From assembly GCF_000247815.1 (NCBI RefSeq), contig NC_021673.1, positions 36,967,194 to 37,031,193 of the forward strand: a stretch of DNA of 64,000 nt. Reading direction: 5' to 3'. This DNA comes from Ficedula albicollis. Taxonomy: Eukaryota > Chordata > Aves > Passeriformes > Muscicapidae. Positions 1 to 13,682 of this stretch are shown here, in pieces (within the stretch, counting starts at the first letter, position 1; each line of letters begins with the position of its first letter). The notes under the pieces are model-generated. The model searched no databases. It was not told where the DNA came from and saw only the letters and a list, made by a program, of their open reading frames with translations. The translations under genes were made by a program, and so were the position numbers.

Positions 1-85
1 TCGGCCTGGAAACACACGGCTTTAACGAGGTGCTCAGCGAGCGGATCGCGCTGCGCCGGGACCTGCCTGAGGTACGACACCCGTT
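1..85 (+). CDS. GALNT15: GALNT15 exon, first in window (partial)
   Basis: Frame starts at base 3 and reads GLETHGFNEVLSERIALRRD then LPEVRHP. This is the conserved segment just before the catalytic domain, where GALNTs have a GFN...S.RI.L pattern. The donor is GTAAGT at 86. The exon ends after TT of a Leu codon completed by G at 6440. The 5' end is cut by the window boundary. An earlier GT at 72 is not used, because PEVRHPL continues the family match. Confidence 0.9.
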
Positions 86-197
86 GTAAGTAAATCACCC
101 TATTTCACTTCTGGGGGGAAACCTGCCTCCTTCCCCGCCGCCGCGCTCCCCCCCCACCCCGAACCTCTCCTGCAAACCCCACACCTCTCCTCCTCTA

Positions 198-528
<331 letters not shown>

Positions 529-626
529 TCCTCCTCTAGACCTCGCATCCTTCCTATCCAACTCCGTGCTCCGAGTCGGGCGCTCCGCTCCTCAGACCAG
601 GGACGCTCCCAGCCTCCTTCGGGAGG

Positions 627-810
627 TGGTTCAAGCCCTCAGAGGGGGGCACGGTGCGGGGGGCAAGCGGGGCTGGCAGGGTGAGCGGGGCAGAGCGGAG
701 CCCATGGGGCGCTGTGAGCGCTGTGAGGGGAGTCCATGGGGCGCTGTGAGCGCTGACGGGGCGCCGTGAGCGCAGCCCATGGGGCGCCGTGAGCGCTGAC
801 GGGGCGCCGT
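627..810 (+). repeat. 184-bp direct duplicate, copy 2
   Basis: Second copy of 345-528. It is preceded by unique sequence at 540-626, which is missing in front of copy 1, where poly-G run 1 stands instead. Confidence 0.85.
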
Positions 811-829
811 GAGCGGAGCCCATGGGGCG

Positions 830-992
<163 letters not shown>

Positions 993-1019
993 GGGCAGGG
1001 GGCGCCCCGGGCCCCGCCC

Positions 1020-1051
1020 TTCTCTGTCTGTCCGTCCGTCCGTCTGTCCGG
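1020..1051 (+). repeat. Short (TCCG/TCTG)n microsatellite
   Basis: Tandem TCTG and TCCG tetramers, short and imperfect, in the GC-rich first part of intron 1. Confidence 0.6.
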
Positions 1052-1214
1052 CCGCTGGGCTGCGAATGGGGGAGGGAACCCGCGCCGGGATCAGCCCACC
1101 TGCCAGAGATAGGGGGTCACTGGGCTTAGTGAACGAGTCAAGAGTTGGGGCTTCCAGCTCTTCCAGAACAAAAGTGACCCCATGGTCACTCATAAAAGTG
1201 GAGCCCACTCTGCA

Positions 1215-1737
1215 CTGGTGTGGCTTCACTTTAAATGTCGTGTGCAGTTTTGGGCACCACAATATCAGAAAGAACCAAAGCTATTAAAGAGTGTCCAGAG
1301 GAGGCCAGCAAAGATGGCAATGGGTCTGGAGGAGAAGCCGTGTGAAGAGCGGCTGAGGTCCCTTGGTCTGTTCCGCCCGGAGGAGACTGAGGGCAGACCT
1401 CATGGCTGTCTTCAGGTTCCTCACAAGGGGAGGAGGAGGGACGGGCACTGATCTCTTTGGTGACCAGCAACAGGACCCGAGGGAATGGCCTCAAGTTGTG
1501 TCAGGGGAGGTTTAGGTTGGATATTTGAAAAAGGTTCTTCACCCAGAGAGTGCTTGGGCACTGGAACAGCTCCCCAGGGAAGTGGTCACAGCACCAAGCC
1601 AGACAGAGTTCAAGGAGAGTTTGGGCAATGCTCTCAGGCAAATGGTGTGACCCTTAGGGTGTCCTGGGCAGGGCCAGGAGCTGGACTCAATGATCCTTGA
1701 GGGTCCTTCCAACTCAGAATATCCTGTGATTCTCTGG
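1215..1737 (+). mobile_element. CR1 LINE, 3' end, sense
   Basis: 5'-truncated CR1. It carries the usual 3'-region landmarks: a line reading gtgtccagaggaggccagca, later ggtTTaGgTTGGAtaTt and CACCCAGAGAGTGcttGGgCACTGGAACAG, then a terminus reading GGTCCTTCCAACTCAGAATAT and TGTGATTCT. No intact reading frame. Confidence 0.9.
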
Positions 1738-1959
1738 CAAGTATTGAAAGGAAACTCCTGGGAGTAAGGAAGGTGGAGATTGGTATGTCAGACAAGCTCT
1801 GCCAACATCACCATACCTGTCAGCAGCCAGGCTGTAAGGCCACCACGAAAAATGTTGTGTTTGAATCCTCAGGTATTACATTTGAAGTCTGGAGACTTGA
1901 GAGCAAATTGACCCAGCAGCCCAGGAGGGGCTCATCACACTTCTTAAAAAGGATCTGAG

Positions 1960-2205
1960 GTGTTTGTACTATCAAGCTGCCCTAGGGAAAGTTCAGGTTG
2001 GACATTAGGAGGAATTTCTTCAAAGGAAGGGCAATTAAACATTGGAATGAAATGTCCAGGGAGGTGTGGAGTCACCACACCTGAAGATGTTTAAGGAAAG
2101 ACTGGACATGGCACGTGGTGGTCTCATTGAGAAGGTGATGGTCAGTCAAAGATCGGACTTGATGATCTCAGAGGTCTTTTCCAACCTAATTGATTCTGTG
2201 ATATG
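1960..2205 (+). mobile_element. CR1 LINE, 3' end, sense (second copy)
   Basis: A separate, more diverged CR1 3' end. It has cAGGTTGGACATTAGGAGGA, a degenerate GGGAGGTGTGGAGTCACCA segment, and a terminus GAGGTCTTTTCCAACCTAAT then GATTCTGTGAT. Confidence 0.88.
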
Positions 2206-4735
2206 CTTCACTTCCCAGGGGAGGCAAGGGATGTGAGTGGTGTCTTGTCTCCTGTAAGAAAAACAATTGTAGCTTTCTCACAGGACACGGTAAAAAGATG
2301 TATCAGAAAACATTTGAAATAAGACACAGAATAAATTTTTTTCTTGTGTTCATTTTCACATGTTTAAAGACAGCTGGCAGCTCTAATTTAAGGGTACAGT
2401 CTCAAAGAAAGAAAAATAAAATAGTGTTTTCTGTACTTATTGACTAGGTTCAGTGTTAATTTGGTTAACTCCATTAAATAATGACATGCTGATATTATTT
2501 CAGTTATTTTTTGGCATGCTTCACTGCTAACTCTTTGAACTACATAATGTTCAAAGGAGGAATGACTGCCCTTGTTTACTGCCTGTGGTGGAAAGCCAAA
2601 AAACCGTTTTACTTTGGCAGCTGAAGGGCCATCCAAGAAGAGACAGCTTTAGTTAATACTGATCTTGGTACAATTTAAGCCATGGTCTCAGAGCTCTTGG
2701 ATGGATTTTGCTGTCTGACTAGTCACAGCCTAAAGAGATCTCAACACCACAGCTTACAGAGCCCAGACTGAAACCCCAGATCTCAGCATCTGAGGCTGAT
2801 CTAAATCCAGATCATAAACCTGCAGCAGACTATGTCTAAGCCAGACATGTCCTTCATGGCCCAACACACAAACCACAATGATAATTTTTGGGTGTAGTTT
2901 ACTCTGGGGGTCTGGCTCAAAACTGTGTCAGTCCAGTTTTACAGCACTGTAAAAAGAGAGCAAACTAGAATCAGATTATCTGTGTCTCTATTCAGTTTAC
3001 ATCATGTTGTTCATCACAATGTCTATTATTATTTAATTAGAGGGGAGCCAACCAGTTAGAGATGTTTCGGTGAGTTACCTCCATGGACTCAGTCTCCCTC
3101 ATGTCACTTGAAATTAGATGGCAAATACTTCATGTAAGAAGTGGCCCATGTCTCACCCCTGAGATATCTTCATCCCTCAAAGTGCTTTCTGCTGCTTTTA
3201 GTTGCTCCAGCTGGGACTGACACTCTCCTGGGACACCTGAATCAAGCCTGCCATTGTGACTTTTATGGTGGGGGTTCTGCTCAAAAGAAAGATCTATTTT
3301 CCTCTCTTGGGTTTGAGCATCAAATGGCAAAAGAATCTCACAAGGTATCTACAAAAGCTTTAAGTTTCATTACAAAAGTATAGCTTCCTCTGGAGTGCTG
3401 TTTGGAGCTGAATCTCAATGAAACATTTTCCTGAAGGTGAGTGGGAGTCCCTGTCAGCTCTGCCTTTGCCTTGTCAGAGCTGCTCTCTGTTCATTGCTGC
3501 ATTGACAATTCCTTGTTTTTCACAAATTAGATTAAATCACTATGTCTCATAACAGTCACAGCCCTGACTTTTTGAAATGCCAATTTATGATAGACAGTCT
3601 ATGAAACTGCTCCAAATTACAGGAAAGGTATTTTTGTGTACCAGTACCCTTGTGCATTTTTGGGAAGATTAGATGTCTATATTGCAAGTCTTTGCCAATC
3701 TCCATGGCAACTAAGCACTCGCCACCAAGGTTATGTGTTCAAGTACAGTTACTTTCAATTCTTTTCCAATTAAGATTTCACAGCAGCCTTATTTTCTTGC
3801 TATAACCACAGTACTAGCAACAAGGTGCTAATAGCTATAGAATGTTTCTGGTTTGAAGCTGCCTGGTAGTAAAAGAACTGCATCAGATCATCACTTTCCT
3901 TAGTTACTTCTTGATTCTACTGCTTGAAAATACTCACTCCCAAGTCATGAGAGTATTCTTTTCTTGATCCTGCTGAAATGAAAACAATCATCTTATATGA
4001 AATTGTGAGGAAAGTATTGTTGATTACACAAAATTAGTAAACCAAGGACAATATAGATCAATTGCAGTGTAAAAATAATCAAGAAAATCTGCCTTTCTAT
4101 GCAAAAAAATAATGTGAATTATAGAAAAATATAATAAATTATTAAGATAGTGCTCATTTTAAAGATATATTCCCAGAAATGCATCTATAGTAACCATTTA
4201 TGTGTATTCATAATTAAATCATTCAGACTATGGATTCTCTTAAGTGATTAGTATCTTTGTGTCTGGATAGTGTCTGGCATCATAGGACCTCAGTCCATGA
4301 ATGGAAGCACTAAGTAAAATGCTAATAAACAGAAATACTAAAATTATATCCCTTACATGAATTTCTGCTGAGTAGCCAATTGTTTAACAACCACTGTAAA
4401 ATCTGTATAATTATTTGCTTGGCAATAAAAAAATGCTGAAGTAACAATAGGCTATACTCAGCCAATTGTGTAATTCCTTGAAGAAATTCTTGCTGCTGGA
4501 GATTAAATGAGTTAGGACACTAAATGACCATTATTTGGGGAATGAAATGATTTTTAAAATGTGCTTTCTAATGTCAGCAAAGCAGTATATAGACATAATC
4601 TTTGCATATCTACAATGGGCATTTGAAGGCATTTTCTTGAAAATGTGCATCCTCACACCAGAATAGATGGTTTTCATATAGAGTTTCTGTGAGGATTATT
4701 GGGAAGTGTTTGTCATCTTTAAATGTTTGAATTAT

Positions 4736-5800
4736 TGTGGTGGTTTAACACCAGCTGGGAATTAAACTTCCCCCTGTTCCCCTCTGGTGAGGGAAGGACA
4801 AAGGACAGCTTTACTGAAAGAAACAGCAATGGAGTCAGAAACACACAGTGACAGCAGCAATATTAATAACACAAGTATACAAAAAGAGAAGGTGCTTTAT
4901 ACACAAAAGGTGTTCACCACATTGACTTAGCTGTGAATAGCCACTGAGACAAAGACAAGTTGGCAGGGGGACGTTCCTGTGACTCAGCAATGACAGTGGT
5001 TATTCCAGAGACAAAGACAAGATGGCAGGGGGACGTTCCTGTGACTCAGCAATGACAGTGGTTATTCCAGAGACAAAGACAAGATGGCAGGGGGACGTTC
5101 CTGTGACTCAGCAATGACAGTGGTTATTCCAGAGACAAAGACAAGATGGCAGGGGGACGTTCCTGTGACTCAGCAATGACAGTGGTTATTCCAGAGACAA
5201 AGACAAGATGGCAGGGGGACGTTCCTGTGACTCAGCAATGACAGTGGTTATTCCAGAGACAAAGACAAGATGGCAGGGGGACGTTCCTGTGACTCAGCAA
5301 TGACAGTGGTTATTCCAGAGACAAAGACAAGTTGGCAGGGGGACGTTCCTGTGACTCAGCAATGACAGTGGTTATTCCAGAGACAAAGACAAGTTGGCAG
5401 GGGGACGTTCCTGTGACTCAGCAATGACAGTGGTTATTCCAGAGACAAAGACAAGTTGGCAGGGGGACGTTCCTGTGACTCAGCAATGACAGTGGTTATT
5501 CCAGAGACAAAGACAAGATGGCAGGGGGACGTTCCTGCATCTTGGCAGTGTTATGTAGTTATTCCTGAGACCAAGAAAAGATGGTGGGCACTCTCCTTAC
5601 CCAGTGCCACGTGGCCTCCTGAGACAAAGACTAGATGGCAGACTCTCCCTGAAGCCAGTGTTCCCCAAGCCCAAGACAACCAAAAACAATGACAGAACAA
5701 ACCCCCAAGACTGGATTGTCCACATTTCATCATGCCACCCACTTCCAGACTGCTCTGCTGGTTTGATTGCACACTGACTCCCAGCTGGGAGCCTCACTCA
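4736..5800 (+). mobile_element. LTR-like repeat containing a minisatellite
   Basis: Begins TGTGGTGGTTTAACACCAGC, the 5' signature of a common avian endogenous-retrovirus LTR type, and keeps a CCCTCTGGTGAGGGA segment and an AAGGACAGCTTTACT segment in the expected order. No retroviral coding sequence is attached. The 3' boundary is approximate because I could not find a clear CA end or target-site duplication. Confidence 0.55.
4946..5537 (+). repeat. 62-bp minisatellite, about 9.5-10 copies
   Basis: The GGGGGACGTTCC landmark recurs every 62 bases at 4966, 5028, 5090, 5152, 5214, 5276, 5338, 5400, 5462 and 5524. Copies are nearly identical. They differ mainly at one base (GTTGGC or GATGGC), in the order T,A,A,A,A,A,T,T,T,A. 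Degenerate further copies follow to about 5660. Low divergence implies recent expansion. Confidence 0.95.
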
Positions 5801-6439
5801 GCAGCGATTTGTTTTAGTTGGAAAAGCAACCTGTTCAAACTTTATAGTGAAAATACATTCTTTCTTAAATGTATTTATATTTGTAATCATGGCCCACATA
5901 AGGATCCAGGCCATTGCAATAAATGACTGAGATGTTGGCTTCATTCACTAGGATCTTGGTCAGGTTGTCCACAGGCGTACTGATCTGTTGTGCAGATGAG
6001 TTATTTTATTTGTTAGTCTTAATGGTACTGCAGTCTTTTGCTCTTTTTTCTCTTACTTGAGAAAATGTGGAAATTGGTGGAGGCTGACTGATCAGTTTTA
6101 TCCCTCACTCTATTGTAATTATCTTCACTTTTCCTTTGTGTTCTAGACCGTTTTTGTTTGAGCTCTGTTTTTTGAGGCAGACAGAGAAGGAAAAAAAGCT
6201 ATTGCAGAACAAAGAAGCACTTTCCTCTTTTTGTATTGTAATTTTGATAGAGCCATTCCCATATTTTCACTTCATATTCTGGTTTTGGACCCCTTAGTAT
6301 TCCTTTTCTTAGAAGTGAGTTAAGATGTTAAATTGGTCTCCAGCCCTGAAGGTTTGGGTGCTGCTTGCAACTTTGCTCTGAGGAAAAAGTTAGCCATTTG
6401 TTCCAGTGTTTCCAGTGTCTTCTTCATTTCACTCATCAG

Positions 6440-6606
6440 GTGCCTACAGCAAAAATATGACTTCAGTCTGCCTACTGCTAGTGTCATCATCTGTTTCCAT
6501 GATGAAGCCTGGTCTACTCTGCTGAGAACTGTGCACAGCATTATGGATACAGCCCCAAAGGCTTTCCTCAAGGATATCATCCTAGTCGATGATCTCAGCC
6601 AGCAAG
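6440..6606 (+). CDS. GALNT15: GALNT15 exon 2
   Basis: 167 bases, AG at 6438-6439, donor GTAGCT at 6607. It completes Leu, then codes 55 residues starting CLQQKYDF and ending DDLSQQ, then G of the next Gly. It contains the first strand of the GT-A fold: SVIICFHDEAWSTLLRTVHS and the ILVDDLS segment that contacts UDP. The intron is retained in an open frame beyond 6606, but that extension is not coding. Confidence 0.93.
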
Positions 6607-6684
6607 GTAGCTCCCATTTCTATGTATGTGAGTTCTTTTTTCCAAAACTTTGGGGAAGAAACTGTCTTCCTCCAAGAAGTATGG

Positions 6685-7310
<626 letters not shown>

Positions 7311-7415
7311 CTCGACTCTCAGGAAGCAAGCTAAGCAGACGCCAGAGCTATCCTTGTATACGTATGCTTTAAAATAAAAAAGAGCAATGAAACTTCGAAG
7401 GGAAAGGGAGTGTGG

Positions 7416-7610
7416 GAGGAGAGGAGAGGAGAGGAGAGGAGAGGAGAGGAGAGGAGAGGAGAGGAGAGGAGAGGAGAGGAGAGGAGAGGAGAGGAGAGGA
7501 GAGGAGAGGAGAGGAGAGGAGAGGAGAGGAGAGGAGAGGAGAGGAGAGGAGAGGAGAGGAGAGGAGAGGAGAGGAGAGGAGAGGAGAGGAGAGGAGAGGA
7601 GAGGAGAGGA
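7416..7610 (+). repeat. (AGAGG)n microsatellite, about 39 units
   Basis: About 195 bases of perfect AGAGG repeat. Purine on one strand throughout, hence a candidate for triplex (H-DNA) structure and a plausible cause of local sequencing failure. Confidence 0.95.
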
Positions 7611-8224
7611 CTCGACTCTCAGGAAGCAAGCTAAGCAGACGCCAGAGCTGGTTACCAGATTTCACAATCCATCCCTAGAATTCAGTGCAGCCTTTCAACT
7701 TTGAAATATATTTCTTTTTTCCCCCACATCATGTACAACCACTCTCAACTTTCTTACTTTAAAATAAGATCACAGTATGCAAATCTTAGGATTCCCACTG
7801 GACCAGAACTGCTGTCATAATTTCCAGACTTGGATTTTGGCTGAAGCATAGAGTGGAAAAGTCCACATTGCTTAAGTAATCCAAAGTGCTTGGGAAAGCC
7901 AAACACCTGTAGTATCTCACTCTCATCTGTGTATTTTATGAGATGATGAGAGCATCCACATTTGCTGAAAACAGGAGAGGAGGCTATTAAGATTCCCACA
8001 GGAATAGCTTCATACCTTGTGAATCTCAGTTTCCATTAGTCTCTACTTCCCTTTGACATTATGCTGCTGTAGAAGTATTTGAAACGTGGCCTACTTGGCC
8101 TTTTAAAACAAATGCCCCTGAAACATTTTACCAGCAAGAAGTAGCATCTCCTACTACCTGTTTCTTTTCTATAACAGCTTGAATCACAGCTAAAGCATTT
8201 CAGTGACTGTTCTGTTTCTGACAG

Positions 8225-8429
8225 GGCCCCTGAAGTCAGCTCTGAGTGAATACATCTCCAAGCTGGATGGTGTGAAGCTCATCCGGAGCAACAAGAGGCT
8301 TGGAGTCATCCGAGGCCGGATGCTAGGAGCTGCACGGGCTACTGGGGATGTGCTCATCTTCATGGATTCACACTGCGAGTGCCAGAAGGGCTGGCTGGAA
8401 CCCCTCCTGGCCAGGCTCTCCAGCAACCG
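8225..8429 (+). CDS. GALNT15: GALNT15 exon 3
   Basis: 205 bases, AG at 8223-8224, donor GTAAAT at 8430. Completes Gly, codes 67 residues ([18 protein letters not shown] to ARLSSN), and ends on CG of an Arg codon. It carries the metal-binding DxH motif within FMDSHCEC, then WLEPLL, and the R.GMI-like stretch [15 protein letters not shown]. These are hallmarks of the GT27 catalytic domain. Confidence 0.95.
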
Positions 8430-9980
8430 GTAAATATCCCTGGATATGCTAATTTCTGCTGGAAGAGACATGTTTGGAAAGTGTTGGGGTAGTTTTTGTA
8501 ATCCTCCCTTGGTTACCTTCTTGCTTCTGGTCACATCCCTTTTATTTTCTACCTTATCACCATATGTATCACTCTGATATGTGGGAAGCAGGATAGGTCT
8601 CGCAGCTGATAACCCTCACTTTACACCCAGTGTAAATTTCAAAATTTCTATCCAGTTAGAGCTTTAGGAAGGCTTCCTGGTGGTCTGAATTAAAAAGGTT
8701 TCAGTCTCAAGCCATTTGTAAATCAACAAACATCCACCACAGAAAACTACTGCAAGACTCCATTATTTTTTACCTTTTAGCTGTCTCAGTGATGAAGCCA
8801 ATAATAAAATGCTCTGTCCTCCTGAGCCGTGTTTGGCCGTGTACCAATGTCACCTTTTGGCCATTATTTCTCTTCCACAGAAAAAGCCCAGACTTCCTGG
8901 GCAGCCTAGATAGGTCCAGCTCATCACAGGTACTTTCACTGACACCAAAGTAACAAAGGTAGAGATTCATATTTCTGAGTATTTCATGTTTAGGGTGGTT
9001 CTTGGGCTTGCCTTCTAATGTACAGCTGAGCTCATCTATGCAGTCCTTTGAAGAGATTAAAACCACTGCGAATGTTTCTAGGCTTACATGTCAGTAAACC
9101 TTTTATTAAAGGGACTTTTTTGAAAGAAAAATTTCTACACTAACTTGTCACTTGGGAAAAAAATAATTACCAGCAGGGGTAAAATAAAAAAAAATCTTAA
9201 AACTCTTACTAGACTGTTAAATAGTCACTCTAAACACCTTCAAATGGTGTTCCCAGGCACTGGAAGAAGCTGCTTTTATGGCTTATTATGTTTGCTTATA
9301 AGAGAATTAATGTGAGCTTTTGGAAGTTATTACATCATTTGAAAACATTAACAACATTGAAAGCAAGTGTTGTTGTGCTAGAATGTCAGGAATATTCTTT
9401 TCAAAAATGTCCTCCTTGGAAAAGCAGATTATTTTTTATTTGCTGACTAATTAGATGGTTTACTATAAATATACCTCATGAATATTCAGAATATTCTTCT
9501 GCTTTGAACTATAGTCTGTTTTTGATGTTCAAACAAAACTACTGTGTGTATCAATTGACCAGTCCTTATTTAAGGACGCTGAAATTGCTGAAATTAAAAG
9601 AGTTACAAAAAGTCTCAGAGGAGAGCTATAGTGCAGGGAGAATTACAACAGCAGGAGAGAAGTTAGGACTCCCCAACTTCAAAATGTCAAAAATTCACTG
9701 TCAAAAATTATCCCTCCTGAGGGAATGCAAAGCCTCCAAGTCTGCTGTCATTCAGAGATTCTGTAGTACTGTCACCAGGGGGTGAGAAAAGAATTCTCTT
9801 CCCTTACAGGCCCCATATGCTCATTCATTCCTCCAGGACAACAGAATTTAACAGTGAATTAACTAATATCTAATTGGATTAATGAAGCAAAGGTGGAAAA
9901 CTGATTGGATAATAGTATGGGTTGAGCCATCCATTTTTTGTGTGCTGTCTCAGTCACTGCATTTGACCCTGGAAGCTTTG

Positions 9981-10004
9981 TCACTAGTGACTAGTCACTA
10001 GTGA
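9981..10004. other. 24-bp perfect palindrome
   Basis: Reads the same on both strands for 24 bases, built from CACTAGTG and ACTAGT units. The next base pair outward does not match. Confidence 0.9.
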
Positions 10005-13000
10005 GGAGAACCTATGACATCCTCCATTGAGGAGGGAAGATAAGGTCTAAAGCACCTGACAGTCACCTTCCCTTACTGCCCCTCTTTCTCCAGCTGAAGA
10101 ATGGTGACAGTAACACTGACCTGATCAGGATGTTAATTCATGACTTTTCATAAATTGCTTGTAATGCTTGCATGGAGATCACCATGGAAATATAAAGCAT
10201 TAGCATAGTCAACTTGGCTTCATTTAGCACTTGAGGAGCTGTTAAATTGAATCATGTGCACTCCCTGAGACTGCCCAAGTGAGGAAAGCACAGAAAGTTG
10301 AGAGTGACTGGTGAAATATCCATCTTTCCTCTTCTTAATGTACCAATTAAAGTGTAACTCATGCACTTTTGCTGGAGAGACAGAATGGGAAAACATTTGA
10401 TCACCTGGAGTGGGTGAGTTGTTTGCTGGCAAGGACCAATACAGCCTTTCAAAGCTCAAACCTTTGCAGGAGCTTAAGGAAGCTGTAGTGTGGTTTTAAC
10501 TTTGAAAATTGTGATTCACCTTAATTTTCTAGACTCCTGATCAAAGTGTGTCACTATTATTGTGATCTGTCTTAGAGTGATGCTGAGAGATCCTTGCCCA
10601 GACTGAGATCTCACTATGAGTTGAACATGCAACAAGAGAGATACTCCCAGTTCTTAGTAGACTGTAGGATAAATATAAGAAAAATTATTCCAGTTTTACA
10701 GGTATAGAAATATTTATGCAGAAATGCTTTGTAAGTATTTGACTTGTTCTAGGTAATGACATTTAATCTCCCTACATGATGGCTTTATTCACTAACCCAA
10801 CCTAATTTATTTTTCTGAAAAAAATTTAAGTCATTCTAAAATAATTGGATATACACTTTTGAGCACCTTGACTGGGACTAGTTCTGTGAACCATGCCTAA
10901 TAAATTGACTGAGAAGCTGTGCATCAGCTTAGTATATTGCCTAGAGAATGGTTCAGTGGTTTCTAAAGCATTCCTTGACATTTTGATTATTCAGGGATGA
11001 ATACCATAGGTACCTGGACAATGTTAGGAAACTACATGAGATTCCCCACAGATCATTTCATTTCATAACTGTTTGTGTTCCACACTAATTCCAGGTGAGT
11101 AGCATGGTGCATAACAATGCAGCCATGCCATTATTACAGTCATCTTTGGAAGGGTTTCCCTTCTCCAGGAGACTGCAGAGCTGCTATTTTGTATTCTGTC
11201 CAAAGGCAGGCAAAGGCAGAGGGGGCATATAATGAACTGTGCCATGAAGCCTTAAAAATGTTGTTCCTTTGATCCAAAAACAGTGGCCACCGTGCTGAAG
11301 CAGAATGATTAAAAACCAAAAAAATCCCAAACATATTTCCTTAAAATACTTAATGCAAGGAAAATGAACCTTGATTATATCTTTGACAAGGAATTCCACC
11401 TCTAAAAGAGGCCTGGACATCACAACTATGGACAGATGGGATGGTTTGCAAAGGGGTAGCTGGCCCTTAGGACCTTTCCCCTGCTCCTCATTGCAATGGC
11501 TGTTTCTCTCTTTACTGGAGCACTACCTATACCACAGCTCAAATATTAGATTAGGAAACAGAAGCCTGTGGTATTATTTTAGAAAGCTTATCTGGTTTCT
11601 AAAATTCAAAGTTCCTCTACTTAGCACTGTGATTCTAGGTCACTAATCTTTAATGAAAATGCTGATAAACAGAATAAGAAATTAGCATTGCACTGGAAAG
11701 GTGTGTCATCATCTGTGTGCTCCCATCAGGAACAAATGCAAGCCTCTGCTTGTAGATAAAGGAATACAAAGAGTTCTGCTGTCCAGAAATCTTCTGTGTG
11801 GTTCTGACTTTATGGTAATACACAAGACAGAAGGGAAATATTTTGCACTAAAGATGAACAGCTTCTTCATCTCTGTATTCTGATTCTCCACTTTTCAGTG
11901 GAGAAACTCCCAGCTTTTTGAGCTACCAAATACATAAGCCATCTGTTTCCTAACTTCTCATAGGCTTGGGGAAGCATGATGTTATCCATTCAGAGTCCAC
12001 ACAACCCCAGCATCTGAGTATGCAATTCCATGCTGATCTCACTGTTTTGAAAGCTTTCCATACACTTCACATGTAACAGCCTGCTTCCTGGGATTTCTGT
12101 GTTTGCTCAATCTTTTATATCCCACATTTGTCAATAACACTCATTTCAAATTCAGTAAATGTTCTGCATTTACCTGGTAGGTTATGGGGAGATAAGCTAT
12201 CTCTTTACAGTCTTTCACAGTTGATCAGGATCAGAAGGTGACCTATTTTAAAGAAGTTGAGGTAAAGGAAAATAAAGATGAAAGTCTTAAGCCAAAGGTT
12301 AATATTAACTGCTAAACACAAGAGCAATAAAGATTTAGGCATAATTCATGGCTCAGTGTCCTGACTGTCCAGTGTTAAAAGGTGTTGGTTACCTCTACAG
12401 ATTTTGTTACTCTACATACAAATTTTAATATTTTAGCCAAAAAAGGCAGGTTCAAAAATTATTATTTTTTAATAAAGCATTCCCAAAGCATTCCCTTAGC
12501 ACTCAGCTTTGCATAGATTTGCTTAGTGCTTAGCATATGAATAGTCCATCCATTCAAGCAGACTGTTCCCATGCACAAAGTTAGTCTGGAATTGGTCTGT
12601 AAGGCAGTATTTAAGTAATTCTTTATAACTTAGCTCTGCCATTCCTTATCACTGCATTTTATCTCCTTATTAACCCTATCTAATTTCAAGTAGTCTGTAT
12701 TTTTAAGACTCCAGTTAGCCAGCAAGGTGGTCTCAATGGAAATGCAGCATTTTGTGGAACCAGCTTGTGGACCTCACTTACTCACCGAAGTTTTGACTGC
12801 ATGCAGAAACAGAGAGCCAGGACAGTCTGGATTTCTTAGCTTTCTAATTTTTGCAAGCTATGGTGCACCCTGAAATAGGCTGAGGAATGTACATAATTTT
12901 CATGTTTGGTTTTTGGGGGTTTCCCTCCTTATTTAAAAGAGGATTTAAACAGATTAAAATCCCTTTCCAGCAAAAGAAAGTATAAAGCAATACAAAAGCA

Positions 13001-13549
13001 CTTTCAAAAAAAGTGTATCCAAAACTTCAAAACAGATACATTAATTAAATCTTCCTTTCCCCATGTTACTTAGTTTAAAATTTGAGAAGAACATAATGTC
13101 CATAATTACTGTAAAGGGTCATGGGAAGACACTTCATTTGCAATTGTATTTGGTAAAGAAATCCCAAACCGGGAAATTGTTCTTGTTTGGGTTGCTCTTT
13201 TTCATGGAATTGTGACCTTTTGTAATTTGCGTGAGTTCCAAGCATTTGAAATATTCACAGATTAGTCAAACAGTTCAAAGCCTTGCTGCTAGTTGTATTT
13301 GAATTTCCTGTTTTCCCCTTTCCTCAAATTCCACAGAGTAAAATTAGCAGTAGTTTGTTGCATTTCAAAGTGCTGAGAAGCTGCTGTCTGCCAGTTACCC
13401 AGTTAAAAACAAGAATATTTAAGAACATCTTTCAATTACCATCTACTGCAAATTTGCACTTAGAGCTACACAAATACCAAACCATCACTGAATATGGAGG
13501 AAACAGCTTTTTATTTTTAACTCATACCAACCAAAAAATGGGTAAAGGA

Positions 13550-13682
13550 CTGCTTGATTAGGATTAGAATTGATTATTGACTGATTTTCACACAGGATGA
13601 AGTTATTAGATTTCAACTGCTTGATTAGGATTAAAATTGATTATTGACCGATTTTCACACAGGATGAAGTTATTAGATTTCC
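13550..13682 (+). repeat. 67-bp tandem duplication
   Basis: Copy 1 at 13550-13616 and copy 2 from 13617, both starting CTGCTTGATTAGGATT. At least two substitutions separate them, so both copies are likely real and not a collapsed-allele artefact. Confidence 0.9.

Noticed and set aside
72..77. GT at 72 as the donor of the first exon
   Set aside because: Reading on to the GTAAGT at 86 keeps PEVRHPL, which matches the family and joins exon 2 in phase.
4946..5537. CRISPR-like array
   Set aside because: The 62-bp units repeat fully with no unique spacers, and the sequence is vertebrate. It is a minisatellite.
7369..7704. Frames coding repeated ERRGE or LLSSP peptides
   Set aside because: Direct translation of the AGAGG microsatellite.
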